Shown here piece after piece: positions 1 through 7,370 of a stretch of DNA of 13,123 nucleotides; the first letter of the stretch is position 1, and each line of letters begins with the position of its first letter. The stretch comes from Candidatus Bathyarchaeota archaeon (GTDB taxonomy: Archaea > Thermoproteota > Bathyarchaeia > 40CM-2-53-6 > RBG-13-38-9): the NCBI GenBank assembly GCA_018396565.1, contig JAGTQO010000025.1:1-13123 (forward strand), read 5' to 3'. Made by a program: the position numbers and the translations under genes. The notes under the pieces were generated by a model that was not told the DNA's origin, did not search any database, and saw only the letters and a list, made by a program, of their open reading frames with translations.

Positions 1-61
1 ACTCTTCATAATCGTGAGATATTGGCGGAAAGCTTCCAATCACAGTCTTTTTGATCCTCAT
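1..61 (-). CDS. MetE-like methionine synthase, N-terminal fragment (runs off the window)
   Basis: Only the first 20 codons lie in the window, starting at ATG 61-59 and reading MRIKKTVIGSFPPISHDYEE. A basic start followed by T-V-I-G-S-F-P resembles the N-terminus of archaeal cobalamin-independent methionine synthase (MetE C-terminal-domain family), whose members open with a beta strand and a V-G-S-F/Y-P loop at the top of a TIM barrel. These enzymes transfer a methyl group to homocysteine, and archaeal short forms may use a corrinoid methyl donor. The gene lies 88 bp downstream of tatC on the same strand and could share its transcript. No clear Shine-Dalgarno site precedes it. The call rests on one short motif; a related uroporphyrinogen-decarboxylase-like methyltransferase is possible. 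Confidence 0.5.
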   Translation of the reverse strand, partial: MRIKKTVIGSFPPISHDYEE

Positions 62-149
62 TCTAGATTTCGCATCCAAATCGATATAGCTCTACAGTCA
101 TCAATAAGTTTTGATACGTATGGGGTGTCATTATGTAGGAACCAGCTCA

Positions 150-959
150 TCAAGGTCTATTTGCTGTTCTGCCCTTCTCAACTCTCTTCGCCGCGATGAC
201 TGCCGCCTCAAATATTATCATGAAAGGTATGAGAATAATCAAGTCCGTAATTATGGTCGGATCTGGTGTTATGACCGCAGTTATAACAAGGAAGCCGACA
301 TAGAGCAGCTTCCTATTCTCAGTCAGGTTTTTAGAGGAAAGAATCCCCACTCGAACGAGAGTTACTAGAAACAGGGGTGCAGTATACAGGAGGCCTGAAC
401 CCACGAGTAAGGTTATGATCATTAAGTAGAAATCTTTAATGTTTATTAGTGGGAGGGCGCCTGCCGTGACGATGAACCAGATGATTATCCTGAATGTTAA
501 GGGTAGAATGAGGAGGTAAGCCATGATGACGCCGAACGTGAATAATCCAAGGAACGGTATGAGAAATTTTGCTATCATCCTTCTCTCCGATGGATACAGT
601 GCTGGATTTATGAAAGCATAGAGCTCGTAACCTATAATTGGCGATGACACTACGAAGCCTATCAGGAAAGCCATCATTATGTATATGTAAGCTGTATCCA
701 TGAGTCCACCAGCTATGAGCGAAGTCCCACTTGGCAATAGGTCGCTCTTCATCTTTTGTAGGATTATGGATATGATCGGCTGGTACATACCTGGAAATTC
801 AATGAATCCCCTAGGATCCATAGGCCAGAAACCTATGATCAGGCCGGAAGCTACTATTGAGATGAATATTATCTTGAGGCGGGTAAGGAGCTCGTCTAAG
901 TGCTCCCAGAATGTCATCCTCTTCTCATCTTCTACCTTTTCGATTTCTTCCAGCCCCAC
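150..959 (-). CDS. tatC: Sec-independent protein translocase TatC
   Basis: This 269-residue multispanning membrane protein is the Tat receptor core that recognises twin-arginine signal peptides of folded proteins. Evidence is the N-terminal MTFWEHLDEL block (residues 15-24), the periplasmic loop and helix FINPALYPSERR (116-127), the following LGLFTFGVIMAYLLILPLTF segment, and the C-terminal TPDPTI...IPFMIIFE block (231-251). Hydrophobic stretches near 28-45, 90-110, 132-155, 157-168, 178-202 and 217-256 fit about six helices. The start is GTG at 959-957; the internal ATG at residue 15 is an alternative. One oddity: the loop that usually reads F-E-x-P in helix 4 is Y-T-A-P here (T193), so the conserved glutamate of that helix seems absent. 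No tatA is visible. It lies between mobA and a MetE-like gene on one strand. The upstream mobA suggests exported molybdoenzymes as possible cargo (inference). Confidence 0.93.
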   Translation of the reverse strand: MGLEEIEKVEDEKRMTFWEHLDELLTRLKIIFISIVASGLIIGFWPMDPRGFIEFPGMYQPIISIILQKMKSDLLPSGTSLIAGGLMDTAYIYIMMAFLIGFVVSSPIIGYELYAFINPALYPSERRMIAKFLIPFLGLFTFGVIMAYLLILPLTFRIIIWFIVTAGALPLINIKDFYLMIITLLVGSGLLYTAPLFLVTLVRVGILSSKNLTENRKLLYVGFLVITAVITPDPTIITDLIILIPFMIIFEAAVIAAKRVEKGRTANRP

Positions 960-1059
960 CTTCCATCATCCCAAACTTAACTGCATCTACCCATGAGTTT
1001 TCCTCGAAAAGTTAAATTTTTGGAATCTATGTATTACTATCATCAATCTTGCGTGGAAA

Positions 1060-1695
1060 TCATCGACGAGGCATATTCTCCGCAGAAGTAAGATCGGAAG
1101 GCCTGTTGATATTTAGGAAACTCGTTAAGTAAGGGTCTACGGATTTAAATCTATTGATATCGACGTATCTTACTCTCTCAAGTAAGGATATTAACCTATC
1201 TACTTTCGAATTCTTATCTACACTAATCAGCCTGAGAGCCTCAACCGTAGGCTCAACCTTATAGACGGCGATCAGAGGTTCAATGTATCCATTCGGCCAA
1301 ATTGGTATGGCTGAATCGTATCCATCAGCTTCTCTGAAGAGAATCTCTAATACTCCATGCTTAATGTAAGGTGTGTCACAAGGTAGGACTAGGCAATACT
1401 CAGCATTCAAAACTGTAATGCCCGACAATATTCCGTTTAATGGATTCTTGTATCCTCTTAAATCCTTTGTTACCTTAATGTTCTGTGGCAAAACCTTCAG
1501 GAAAGGTCTGGGGTCCTCTTTCTGTCCAATAGTGATTACGATCTGTTCTACAACATTGATACTGTTATCAATGACATGTCGTATCAATGGTTTACCATTA
1601 AGCATTACCAGAGCCTTGTTCTTGCCAAACCTTAAACTTGAGCCTCCTGCAAGTATGACCCCTCCTCTTTTATACTCATAATGTTTCGATAGCAA
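1060..1695 (-). CDS. mobA: Molybdenum cofactor guanylyltransferase MobA-like
   Basis: This protein of about 211 residues is a GT-A fold nucleotidyltransferase. MobA attaches GMP to molybdopterin to make MGD. Diagnostic pieces are the P-loop-like LAGGSSLRFGKNK (15-27), NPLNGILSG (84-92), LPCDTPYI with the metal-binding Asp (104-111), NGYIEPLIAVY (135-145) and the C-terminal FLNINRPSDL (193-202). The start is TTG 1695-1693 with GAGAGGGAAGG just upstream; an ATG nearby is out of frame. A 10-bp AT-rich palindrome GAAATATTTC (1728-1737) sits 33 bp upstream where a TATA box could be, so it may have its own promoter in addition to read-through from the DUF89 gene. Related transferases (CofC, MocA) share the fold, but the NINRPSDL ending favours MobA. 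AOR enzymes do not need MGD, so its client is probably another enzyme. Confidence 0.88.
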   Translation of the reverse strand: MLSKHYEYKRGGVILAGGSSLRFGKNKALVMLNGKPLIRHVIDNSINVVEQIVITIGQKEDPRPFLKVLPQNIKVTKDLRGYKNPLNGILSGITVLNAEYCLVLPCDTPYIKHGVLEILFREADGYDSAIPIWPNGYIEPLIAVYKVEPTVEALRLISVDKNSKVDRLISLLERVRYVDINRFKSVDPYLTSFLNINRPSDLTSAENMPRR

Positions 1696-1749
1696 GACCT
1701 TCCCTCTCAGCCACTAAGTATCAATCTGAAATATTTCTCTGGATTAGTT

Positions 1750-2628
1750 TTAAAGCAATTTTGCGATGTTTCCATCTATCTCGACATTTAGATCGTTAGC
1801 TATCGGTCTGCATTTTGCCTTGAGCAGTAATGCATGTGGTTGCTCCAGGGAATACTCTGTGAGGGTCTCGTAATGTGCCATACCCTTAGCGATCACTAGG
1901 CCAGCCCTTGAATATGTTTCTAAAAATTCTCTACTGCAATCGGAAGTTATCAAGCCGAGTGAATCGGCTCCCGTAGTCATGACTTTGTCTGCGGACTGGT
2001 CCATGCGAGCAATTGAGGCGTCTTCCATAGTGGCATCGTTACTTACAGGTGAGTCCTTCACGGCTACTGTAACGTAGAGACCCATTCTCTTTAATTCTTC
2101 GACAAGGATCTTGTCAAACACTATCTCGCCTGCATTATCTGTCAAGAAAAGGACATTATCAGCATGTCTAGCCGCCGATTCTATCTCCAATATTTGATCT
2201 ACCTGCAGATCTTCCTCCGCCTTTTCAATTAGTTTTGGAAGATCATCAAAACTAAACCTATAGTCTTTTATTCCAAATTCGAATGCGTTTCCAGCTATTG
2301 ATATTAGACAGGCCCTCCTGAACCGCTCTGAACTCGATCCTGACTGGGTGACATAATCGATTGCTTTAGAAAGAATTTCTAAAGCCTCTCTGTTGCTTGC
2401 AATCTTCACTTTTTTGAATGGGTCTGGATTTTTAGTGGCTATTTTGATTTGGCGATCTCTGAGGGTTCCCATATATGCAGGTGTAGTTTCAAGTGTAAAA
2501 TTGTCTGCAAATACTCTCATAACTTCTATGAGTGTTTGTAATCGTATCTCTGGATTCTCTGTGGCCATCTTTGTCTCTACATATGCCCTATTCAAAAGGC
2601 AGCATGGACATTCAAACTTAACTTTCAA
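1750..2628 (-). CDS. DUF89 / ARMT1-like damage-control phosphatase family protein
   Basis: This is a metal-dependent phosphatase-like protein of 292 residues. DUF89 proteins have been proposed to hydrolyse damaged or surplus phosphometabolites such as sugar phosphates, which fits a place directly behind tpi; the substrate here is unknown. Family marks are CPCCLLNR near the N-terminus (C7-x2-C10-x3-R14), TDNAGEIVFD (metal-site D164-N165), KDSPVSNDAT (N197-D198) and KGMAHYE (starting at 248). I start it at TTG 2628-2626, four bases after the tpi stop. That places the Cys motif about seven residues from the start, as in the family, with GGAG upstream inside the end of tpi. The longer frame opens at another TTG (2670-2668), overlaps tpi by 38 bp and adds 14 unlike residues. 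It is most likely translationally coupled to tpi. Confidence 0.85.
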   Translation of the reverse strand: MKVKFECPCCLLNRAYVETKMATENPEIRLQTLIEVMRVFADNFTLETTPAYMGTLRDRQIKIATKNPDPFKKVKIASNREALEILSKAIDYVTQSGSSSERFRRACLISIAGNAFEFGIKDYRFSFDDLPKLIEKAEEDLQVDQILEIESAARHADNVLFLTDNAGEIVFDKILVEELKRMGLYVTVAVKDSPVSNDATMEDASIARMDQSADKVMTTGADSLGLITSDCSREFLETYSRAGLVIAKGMAHYETLTEYSLEQPHALLLKAKCRPIANDLNVEIDGNIAKLL

Positions 2629-2632
2629 GATA

Positions 2633-3331
2633 TCACAGTTCTCCGGATGCGTCAGCTGCTGCCTTGGCAAATTCCAGAAGGGAGTTTTCCCAATTTGGCG
2701 CTTTTATAACTCCGCTTGCCACAAGTATTCCATTGCTGCCGAGTTTTATTGCGGCGTATACATCTCTCCCAGACACTATTCCTGCACCACAAAGGACCTC
2801 GACATTCGGATCTATTTTCTTGATTTCTCTAACAGAGTTTGAGACTACTTCCGGTTTAGCCTTAGATACCGCTATTCCTGTACCTATAAGTTCTGGGGGC
2901 TCTATTGCAACCATACTAGGTGCAAAAGCTGCCACTGCGATACCTACCCTAGTCGTATTCGCACAGACAACCGTTGCCAAACCAACCTCCTTCGCCCTTT
3001 CAATCGCCACTTCTATATCTGATATTTTGAGTCTCTTCTCAGAATGATTAACTATTGTGCCTGTAGCACCAGCCTCTGCTACTGATTCAGCCAAGATATG
3101 GCCTGTGTAAGGACCGGGCTCTATGGGGTCTATGTGTTGCGAGAAAACTGGTATGTTGAAAATTGAGAGTCTGCTTATGTCCGTGAAATTAGGCGCTAAT
3201 CCTATGCATGTCCCTGTCTCATATGAAACTTTCTCTGAAATCTTAGCCAGCTCCTCAGCCTTTTTTCCAACGGCCTCCAAGTATGTCTTCAAGTTGACTA
3301 TGATGAGTGGATAATGTATGTTTCTACCCAA
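2633..3331 (-). CDS. tpiA: Triosephosphate isomerase, archaeal type
   Basis: A cytoplasmic enzyme interconverting dihydroxyacetone phosphate and glyceraldehyde 3-phosphate. At 232 residues it has the short archaeal length rather than about 250. Catalytic residues are visible: N13 and K15 in IVNLKTY, H96 in VNHSEKR, and E144 in AIEPPELIGTG, whose downstream loop is the mobile lid. The phosphate-binding CGAGIVSG (181-188) and GILVASG (201-207) loops are intact. The start is TTG 3331-3329, preceded by GGGGATGAG; the nearby ATG is out of frame. It is divergent from fbp, and together they supply and consume the triose phosphates that the aldolase/phosphatase condenses. A TATA-like CCTTAAATG (complement of 3381-3389) lies about 50 bp upstream. 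The DUF89 gene follows immediately. Confidence 0.96.
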   Translation of the reverse strand: MGRNIHYPLIIVNLKTYLEAVGKKAEELAKISEKVSYETGTCIGLAPNFTDISRLSIFNIPVFSQHIDPIEPGPYTGHILAESVAEAGATGTIVNHSEKRLKISDIEVAIERAKEVGLATVVCANTTRVGIAVAAFAPSMVAIEPPELIGTGIAVSKAKPEVVSNSVREIKKIDPNVEVLCGAGIVSGRDVYAAIKLGSNGILVASGVIKAPNWENSLLEFAKAAADASGEL

Positions 3332-3380
3332 AGACTCATCCCCGCATATGCTTTTTGAACATCACTTCAATAGATAGAAT

Positions 3381-3389
3381 CATTTAAGG
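3381..3389 (-). promoter_or_regulatory. Candidate TATA box for the tpi operon
   Basis: On the minus strand this reads CCTTAAATG, an archaeal TATA-like element. A start of transcription 25-30 bp downstream would fall near 3358 and leave a leader of about 27 nt containing GGGGATGAG before the TTG of tpi. Assigned by position and base composition only. Confidence 0.35.
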
Positions 3390-3402
3390 AATACTTTCCT
3401 GG

Positions 3403-3470
3403 ATTACATTTTAACATTATTCGTGTTAAAAATGTAATACACTTAAAGGTTAAAAGTATTACATTACATT
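3403..3470. promoter_or_regulatory. Divergent tpi/fbp control region with four ATTACATT boxes
   Basis: The octamer ATTACATT, or its complement AATGTAAT, occurs at 3403-3410 (+), 3431-3438 (-), 3458-3465 (+) and 3463-3470 (+, overlapping). Box centres are 28 and 27 bp apart, near a multiple of the helical repeat. The second and third form a perfect 10-bp inverted repeat (3431-3440 and 3456-3465) with a 15-bp spacer, and that spacer contains the TATA-like sequence of fbp. A second dyad, TTAACA/TGTTAA with a 7-bp spacer, lies at 3411-3416 and 3424-3429. This layout fits a regulator covering the fbp TATA box and acting on both divergent operons. No regulator gene is present in the window. Confidence 0.6.
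3441..3455 (+). promoter_or_regulatory. Candidate TATA/BRE region of the fbp-gap operon
   Basis: The spacer of the 10-bp inverted repeat contains CTTAAAGGTTAAAA, with two overlapping TATA-like cores. Initiation 25-30 bp downstream would fall near 3470-3480, leaving a short leader with the GGGAGG Shine-Dalgarno site at 3482-3487 ahead of the ATG at 3497. Bound repressor at the flanking arms would cover this element. Confidence 0.4.
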
Positions 3471-3496
3471 ATCCTACACTAGGGAGGTTGAGGTGT

Positions 3497-4606
3497 ATGC
3501 GGGAGAAGAGCCTTTTGACAGTATCTGTTTTGAAAGCAGATGTAGGCTCCATTGTAGGCCATCACATCACTCATCCCAAAGAGCTTGAAGTTGCAACTCA
3601 ACAATTAGAGAATGCACGGAAACAGGGATTGATAGTCGACTTTCGTGTAACACATTGTGGAGACGACCTCGACCTTATAATGACACACAGAATGGGTGAG
3701 AACAATGCTGAGATTCACAGGCTAGCTTGGGAAACTTTCAAGGAAGTTACTGAAAAGGTATCGAAACCACTCAAACTTTATGCGGCTGGTCAAGACTTAC
3801 TGGTAGAATCGTTTTCAGGAAACGTGAAGGGGATGGGTCCTGGAGCCGCTGAATTGGAATTTGAAGAGAGGACGAGTGATCCTCTAATAATATTGTTAGC
3901 AGACAAGACCTCGCCAGGCGCCTGGAATCTGCCGCTATACAAGATATTTGCAGATCCATTCAATACATCCGGGTTAGTCTTCGATCCAAACCTTCACGGA
4001 GGATTCATATTCGAGGTTTACGACCTTCATGAAGATGCTTCTGTGAAGCTTAAGTGTCCTGAGGAATTATATGATCTCCTAGCCCTCATCGGAGACCCTA
4101 ATCGGTATATTATTAGAAAAGTCTATCGTTACGATGGTTTACCTGCGGCTGCGAGCACCACTACCAAGCTCTCAATAATCGCCGGGAGGTATGTTGGTAA
4201 AGATGATCCTGCATGCATATTGAGGGCTCAGCATGGTCTGCCAGCTGTTGGAGAAATCCTTGAAGCCTTCAGCTTCCCGCATCTAGTGCCAGGTTGGATG
4301 AGGGGTTCACACCATGGTCCGTTGATGCCTGTGAGTGTCAATGATAGCCAGAATAAATGCACCAGGTTTGATGGCCCCCCACGTGTAGTTGCACTTGGAT
4401 TCCAACTATGTGACGGGAAGCTGATAGGGCCAGCAGACCTCTTCGATGACCCTGCCTTCGAATATACAAGAGCCAAAGCCAACGAGATAGCAGAGTATAT
4501 AAGACGTAACGGCCCATTCATTCCACATAGGGTAGGATCTGCAGAGATGGAGTATACAACATTAAAAGAAGTCTTAGATAAACTCAAGAACAGGTTCAGC
4601 AAATAG
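3497..4606 (+). CDS. fbp: Fructose-1,6-bisphosphate aldolase/phosphatase (class V FBPase)
   Basis: A bifunctional gluconeogenic enzyme that condenses dihydroxyacetone phosphate with glyceraldehyde 3-phosphate and dephosphorylates the product to fructose 6-phosphate in one Mg2+-dependent active site. The 369-residue chain shows the family pattern: LKADVGSIVGHH at the N-terminus, HCGDDLDLIMTHRMG with metal-site aspartates, LLADKTSPGAWNLP, the YVGKDDP segment, FPHLVPGWMRGSHHGPLMPV, CTRFDGPPRV and GPADLFDDPAF. In YVGK, Y232 and K235 match the spacing of the catalytic Tyr229 and Schiff-base Lys232 of the Sulfolobus tokodaii enzyme. ATG 3497 is preferred because GGGAGG (3482-3487) is well spaced from it; TTG 3488 directly abuts that site. 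It is followed 40 bp later by gap. Widespread in archaea and some deep-branching bacteria. Confidence 0.97.
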   Translation: MREKSLLTVSVLKADVGSIVGHHITHPKELEVATQQLENARKQGLIVDFRVTHCGDDLDLIMTHRMGENNAEIHRLAWETFKEVTEKVSKPLKLYAAGQDLLVESFSGNVKGMGPGAAELEFEERTSDPLIILLADKTSPGAWNLPLYKIFADPFNTSGLVFDPNLHGGFIFEVYDLHEDASVKLKCPEELYDLLALIGDPNRYIIRKVYRYDGLPAAASTTTKLSIIAGRYVGKDDPACILRAQHGLPAVGEILEAFSFPHLVPGWMRGSHHGPLMPVSVNDSQNKCTRFDGPPRVVALGFQLCDGKLIGPADLFDDPAFEYTRAKANEIAEYIRRNGPFIPHRVGSAEMEYTTLKEVLDKLKNRFSK

Positions 4607-4646
4607 GGTAATTGTCGACGTGAAGGTAGGAGTTGAATAGTATAGA

Positions 4647-5672
4647 ATGGTTTATCGTGTAGCCATCAATGGATTCGGGAGGATTGGACGCAACTTCTAT
4701 AGAGCCACACTGTCAGATCAAGAGTTTAAGAGTTTACTTGAGATCAATGTAGTAAATGATGTAACCGACGCCAAAACCCTTGCACACCTGTTAAAGTATG
4801 ACTCAGTCCTAGGTAGGTTGAATGTCGATGTGAAGGTTATTGACGATGGTTTTGAAGTCGACGGTAGGAAAGTAAAGGTGCTGACACATAAGGATCCTTC
4901 GAATCTGCCATGGAGAAACATGGAGATCGATTATGTTGTAGAGTCAACAGGATTATTCACAAATCGTGAGGATGCTTCAAAGCATATAAGCGCAGGAGCC
5001 AAAAAAGTCGTCATCACAGCCCCTGCAAGAGATCCTGATGTTACAATAGTATTGGGAGTAAACGAGCATACATATGATCCAGGCAAACACAATATAATTT
5101 CAATGGCTTCGTGCACAACAAACTGCATAGCACCCATAGTAAAGGTCCTAAACGATAACTTCGGAATAAATTATGGGCTCATGTCTACTTGCCATGCCTA
5201 CACAAATGATCAGAGGCTACTAGACCTTCCCCATAGGGACCTGAGAAGAGCGAGGGCAGCATGCCTATCTATCATACCTACAACTACGGGTGCAGCTAGG
5301 GCTGTAACTGAAGTAATACCTGAACTCAAAGGTAGACTCGACGGAGTCGCCCTTAGGGTACCTGTACCGAACGGCTCAATAGTTGACTTTGTTGCTCAAA
5401 CGAAAAAACCAGTCACAGTTGAAAAAGTCAACGCCGCTATGAAAGCCGCTGCTCAAACAACGTTGAAGGGGATTATGGAGTATACTGAAGAGCCCATAGT
5501 GTCAATAGACATTGTTGGAAACCCACACTCAGCGGTAATAGACGGCCAGAGCACCATGGTCATCGGTGAGAATCTTGTCAAGATATTCGGGTGGTATGAT
5601 AACGAATGGGCCTTCTCATGTAGGTTGGTTGACCTGCTAAAATACTTGGTGAAGAAGGCCCATCGAATATAA
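4647..5672 (+). CDS. gap: Glyceraldehyde-3-phosphate dehydrogenase, class I (bacterial/eukaryotic type)
   Basis: A phosphorylating, NAD(P)-dependent enzyme interconverting glyceraldehyde 3-phosphate and 1,3-bisphosphoglycerate. The chain has 341 residues. The Rossmann motif INGFGRIGRN (7-16) opens the protein. The catalytic cysteine is C156 in ASCTTNC, and its general base H183 in STCHAYTNDQ lies 27 residues on, the same spacing as Cys149/His176 in classical enzymes. LDLPHRDLRRARAA, IIPTTTGAA and the C-terminal WYDNEW are also class I signatures. Most archaea instead carry the distinct archaeal class II enzyme, usually opening with VNGYGTIG, so this is a bacterial-like form. GGTAGGAG lies at 4625-4632, farther than usual from the ATG. 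It is probably co-transcribed with fbp, and its stop is 7 bp from the convergent glycerate kinase stop. Confidence 0.96.
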   Translation: MVYRVAINGFGRIGRNFYRATLSDQEFKSLLEINVVNDVTDAKTLAHLLKYDSVLGRLNVDVKVIDDGFEVDGRKVKVLTHKDPSNLPWRNMEIDYVVESTGLFTNREDASKHISAGAKKVVITAPARDPDVTIVLGVNEHTYDPGKHNIISMASCTTNCIAPIVKVLNDNFGINYGLMSTCHAYTNDQRLLDLPHRDLRRARAACLSIIPTTTGAARAVTEVIPELKGRLDGVALRVPVPNGSIVDFVAQTKKPVTVEKVNAAMKAAAQTTLKGIMEYTEEPIVSIDIVGNPHSAVIDGQSTMVIGENLVKIFGWYDNEWAFSCRLVDLLKYLVKKAHRI

Positions 5673-5679
5673 GAATTCC

Positions 5680-7068
5680 TCACGCACAGACGCATAAAAT
5701 TGCGACATCATTCACATTAGATCCTGTTGGTCCTGTTATCAAAAGATCATCGAGCACGCGGAAGAAGTTATATGAATCATTCTCCATGAGAGCCCTTCCA
5801 TAGTCAAGTCCTAGCTCATTAGCTCTCCTCAAGGTCTCCCCGTCGACCAGTGCACCGGCAGCGTCGGTTGGACCGTCTATTCCATCGGTGCCTATAGAAC
5901 CTATGCATACGCCATTCCTGTCAGCTATACATTTAGCAGCGCTGAGAACCAACTCTTGATTGCGGCCTCCTAACCCTCTTCCTCTAACGGTTACAGTAGT
6001 CTCTCCACCGACGACAATCGCCGCCGGTGGCTGTTGAGGGTTTCCAGAGCTGGATATCTCTTTTGCAATAGAGCCGAGGAATATACCTACTTCCCTTGAT
6101 TCACCTTGCATTCTTGTGGTTAATATGAGTGTCTTGAATCCGAGGTTCTTCAACACAGCCTTGGCTGCTTTACAAGCCATCAAATTATTCCCAACTATAA
6201 TATTCCTTACATTCTCAAATATAGGGTTGTCAGGCTTCGGGGTTTCCGGTAAGAGTCCAGCTGAACCCTTATCAAGAACATTCTTAATAGTATCAGGTGT
6301 CTTATCCCACAGATCATATTTACGCAGAATTTCTATTGCATCTCTGTAAGTAGTTGGATCAGGAGCTGTAGGTCCCGAAGCGATGGAGTCTATTGGGTCG
6401 CCTACAACATCCGAAAGTATCAGGCTAACGGTGGTGGCTGGAAAAGCCGCTTTTGCCAGCTGCCCACCTTTAAACATCGACAGGTGTTTTCTGACGATAT
6501 TGATCTCATTGATATTTGCGCCGCTCAACAACAAAAGCTTCGTAAGCTTCTGCTTATCTTCAATACTTACTCCTCTTGCAGGCAGCGTCATCATAGCTGA
6601 ACCTCCACCGGATATCAAGCATATTATCAAGTCTTCCTTCCTTGCATTTTCTACCATCTCAAACATCCGCTTTGTTCCCACCATGCCTGATAGGTCGGGG
6701 ATAGGGTGGCCAGCCTCATTCAACTTTATCTTTCTCGTCCTGTACCTACCAGCTGTCCCAGTCAATATGTTGACTAAGCCTTCCTTAATCTTGTCTCCAA
6801 GAACATCCTCCAACGCTTCAGCCATGGCACCAACAGCTTTTCCCCCTCCTACAACCAGTATGTTCCTATATTTGTTTAAGGAGATTTCTTCCCCATCAAT
6901 GATCAGGTTTGAATCCTTAAGGTGAATATGTTCCATTACTAACTTGTAAGGATTAGCAGATTCAATAGCTGCCTCCAACGCTGAGATGACAGCCTCTCTC
7001 GCAATTCTGTTTCGTTGATTTCTTGCATTCTTAGCAATGTCCTGGCCACGTTTTATTAGTGACGTCAA
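5680..7068 (-). CDS. gckA: Glycerate 2-kinase, MOFRL family
   Basis: This cytoplasmic enzyme phosphorylates D-glycerate to 2-phosphoglycerate with ATP, feeding lower glycolysis. It is the last specific step of the non-phosphorylative Entner-Doudoroff route and of serine/glycerate use. The 462 residues comprise the DUF4147 domain, with VVGGGKAVGAMAEALE (72-87, K77 a likely catalytic Lys), ISGGGSAM (152-159), KHLSMFKGG (194-202) and LSDVVGDPIDSIASGPT (218-234), followed by a C-terminal MOFRL domain with VVGGETTVTVRGRGLGGRNQ (352-371), TDGIDGPTDAAGA (394-406) and LLITGPTGSNVND (442-454). The start is TTG 7068-7066 behind GGTAGAG; an upstream ATG is out of frame. It is convergent with gap and divergent from the AOR cluster, with about 300 bp in between for both promoters. 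Confidence 0.95.
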   Translation of the reverse strand: MTSLIKRGQDIAKNARNQRNRIAREAVISALEAAIESANPYKLVMEHIHLKDSNLIIDGEEISLNKYRNILVVGGGKAVGAMAEALEDVLGDKIKEGLVNILTGTAGRYRTRKIKLNEAGHPIPDLSGMVGTKRMFEMVENARKEDLIICLISGGGSAMMTLPARGVSIEDKQKLTKLLLLSGANINEINIVRKHLSMFKGGQLAKAAFPATTVSLILSDVVGDPIDSIASGPTAPDPTTYRDAIEILRKYDLWDKTPDTIKNVLDKGSAGLLPETPKPDNPIFENVRNIIVGNNLMACKAAKAVLKNLGFKTLILTTRMQGESREVGIFLGSIAKEISSSGNPQQPPAAIVVGGETTVTVRGRGLGGRNQELVLSAAKCIADRNGVCIGSIGTDGIDGPTDAAGALVDGETLRRANELGLDYGRALMENDSYNFFRVLDDLLITGPTGSNVNDVAILCVCA

Positions 7069-7370
7069 CGGTCTCTACCATTTTTGACTTAGGTCCAAAG
7101 GGCACCTTCATGTTCTGAATATTTGGAAGGATAGTAAAATGTCACTCCCTTCTGATGGAATATTTCAATTCGAATATATGCATCTATAAGGTATTTTGAT
7201 TTTGTGATCCACTCACCATATAAGCATTCACGTCTACATAGGATTAGAAACCGCCAGTTCAGTGATGTGATACGGAATTCAGTTTTGGTTTTCAGCCAAT
7301 ATAATGTATTAGTTAAACTTATATCATGTTAGGTATTCATTCGAGTCAAAACCATGGTGGTGTCATTGAA
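7069..7370. other. Intergenic region between gckA and the AOR cluster
   Basis: About 300 bases without a convincing gene. The left part (7069-7244) is AT-rich, unique sequence that should carry the divergent gckA promoter. The right part (7245-7370) is the first copy of the duplicated segment and holds the TATA-like element and Shine-Dalgarno site of the ferredoxin-like gene. I see no tRNA, riboswitch-like fold or mobile element in it. Confidence 0.5.

Noticed and set aside
14..199. Plus-strand reading frame near the left end
   Set aside because: It lies across the minus-strand MetE-like start and the end of tatC, and its translation shows no family features.
1728..1737. Palindrome GAAATATTTC as a regulator site
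   Set aside because: A 10-bp AT-rich palindrome is easily met by chance; a TATA role for mobA is as likely. Mentioned only under mobA.
7326..7370. Upstream ATG (7326 and its copy 7933) as start of the ferredoxin-like proteins
   Set aside because: No ribosome site, and the TATA-like box lies too close for it to be inside the transcript. ATG 7371/7978 follows GGTGGTG and gives a normal ferredoxin N-terminus. Kept as an alternative.
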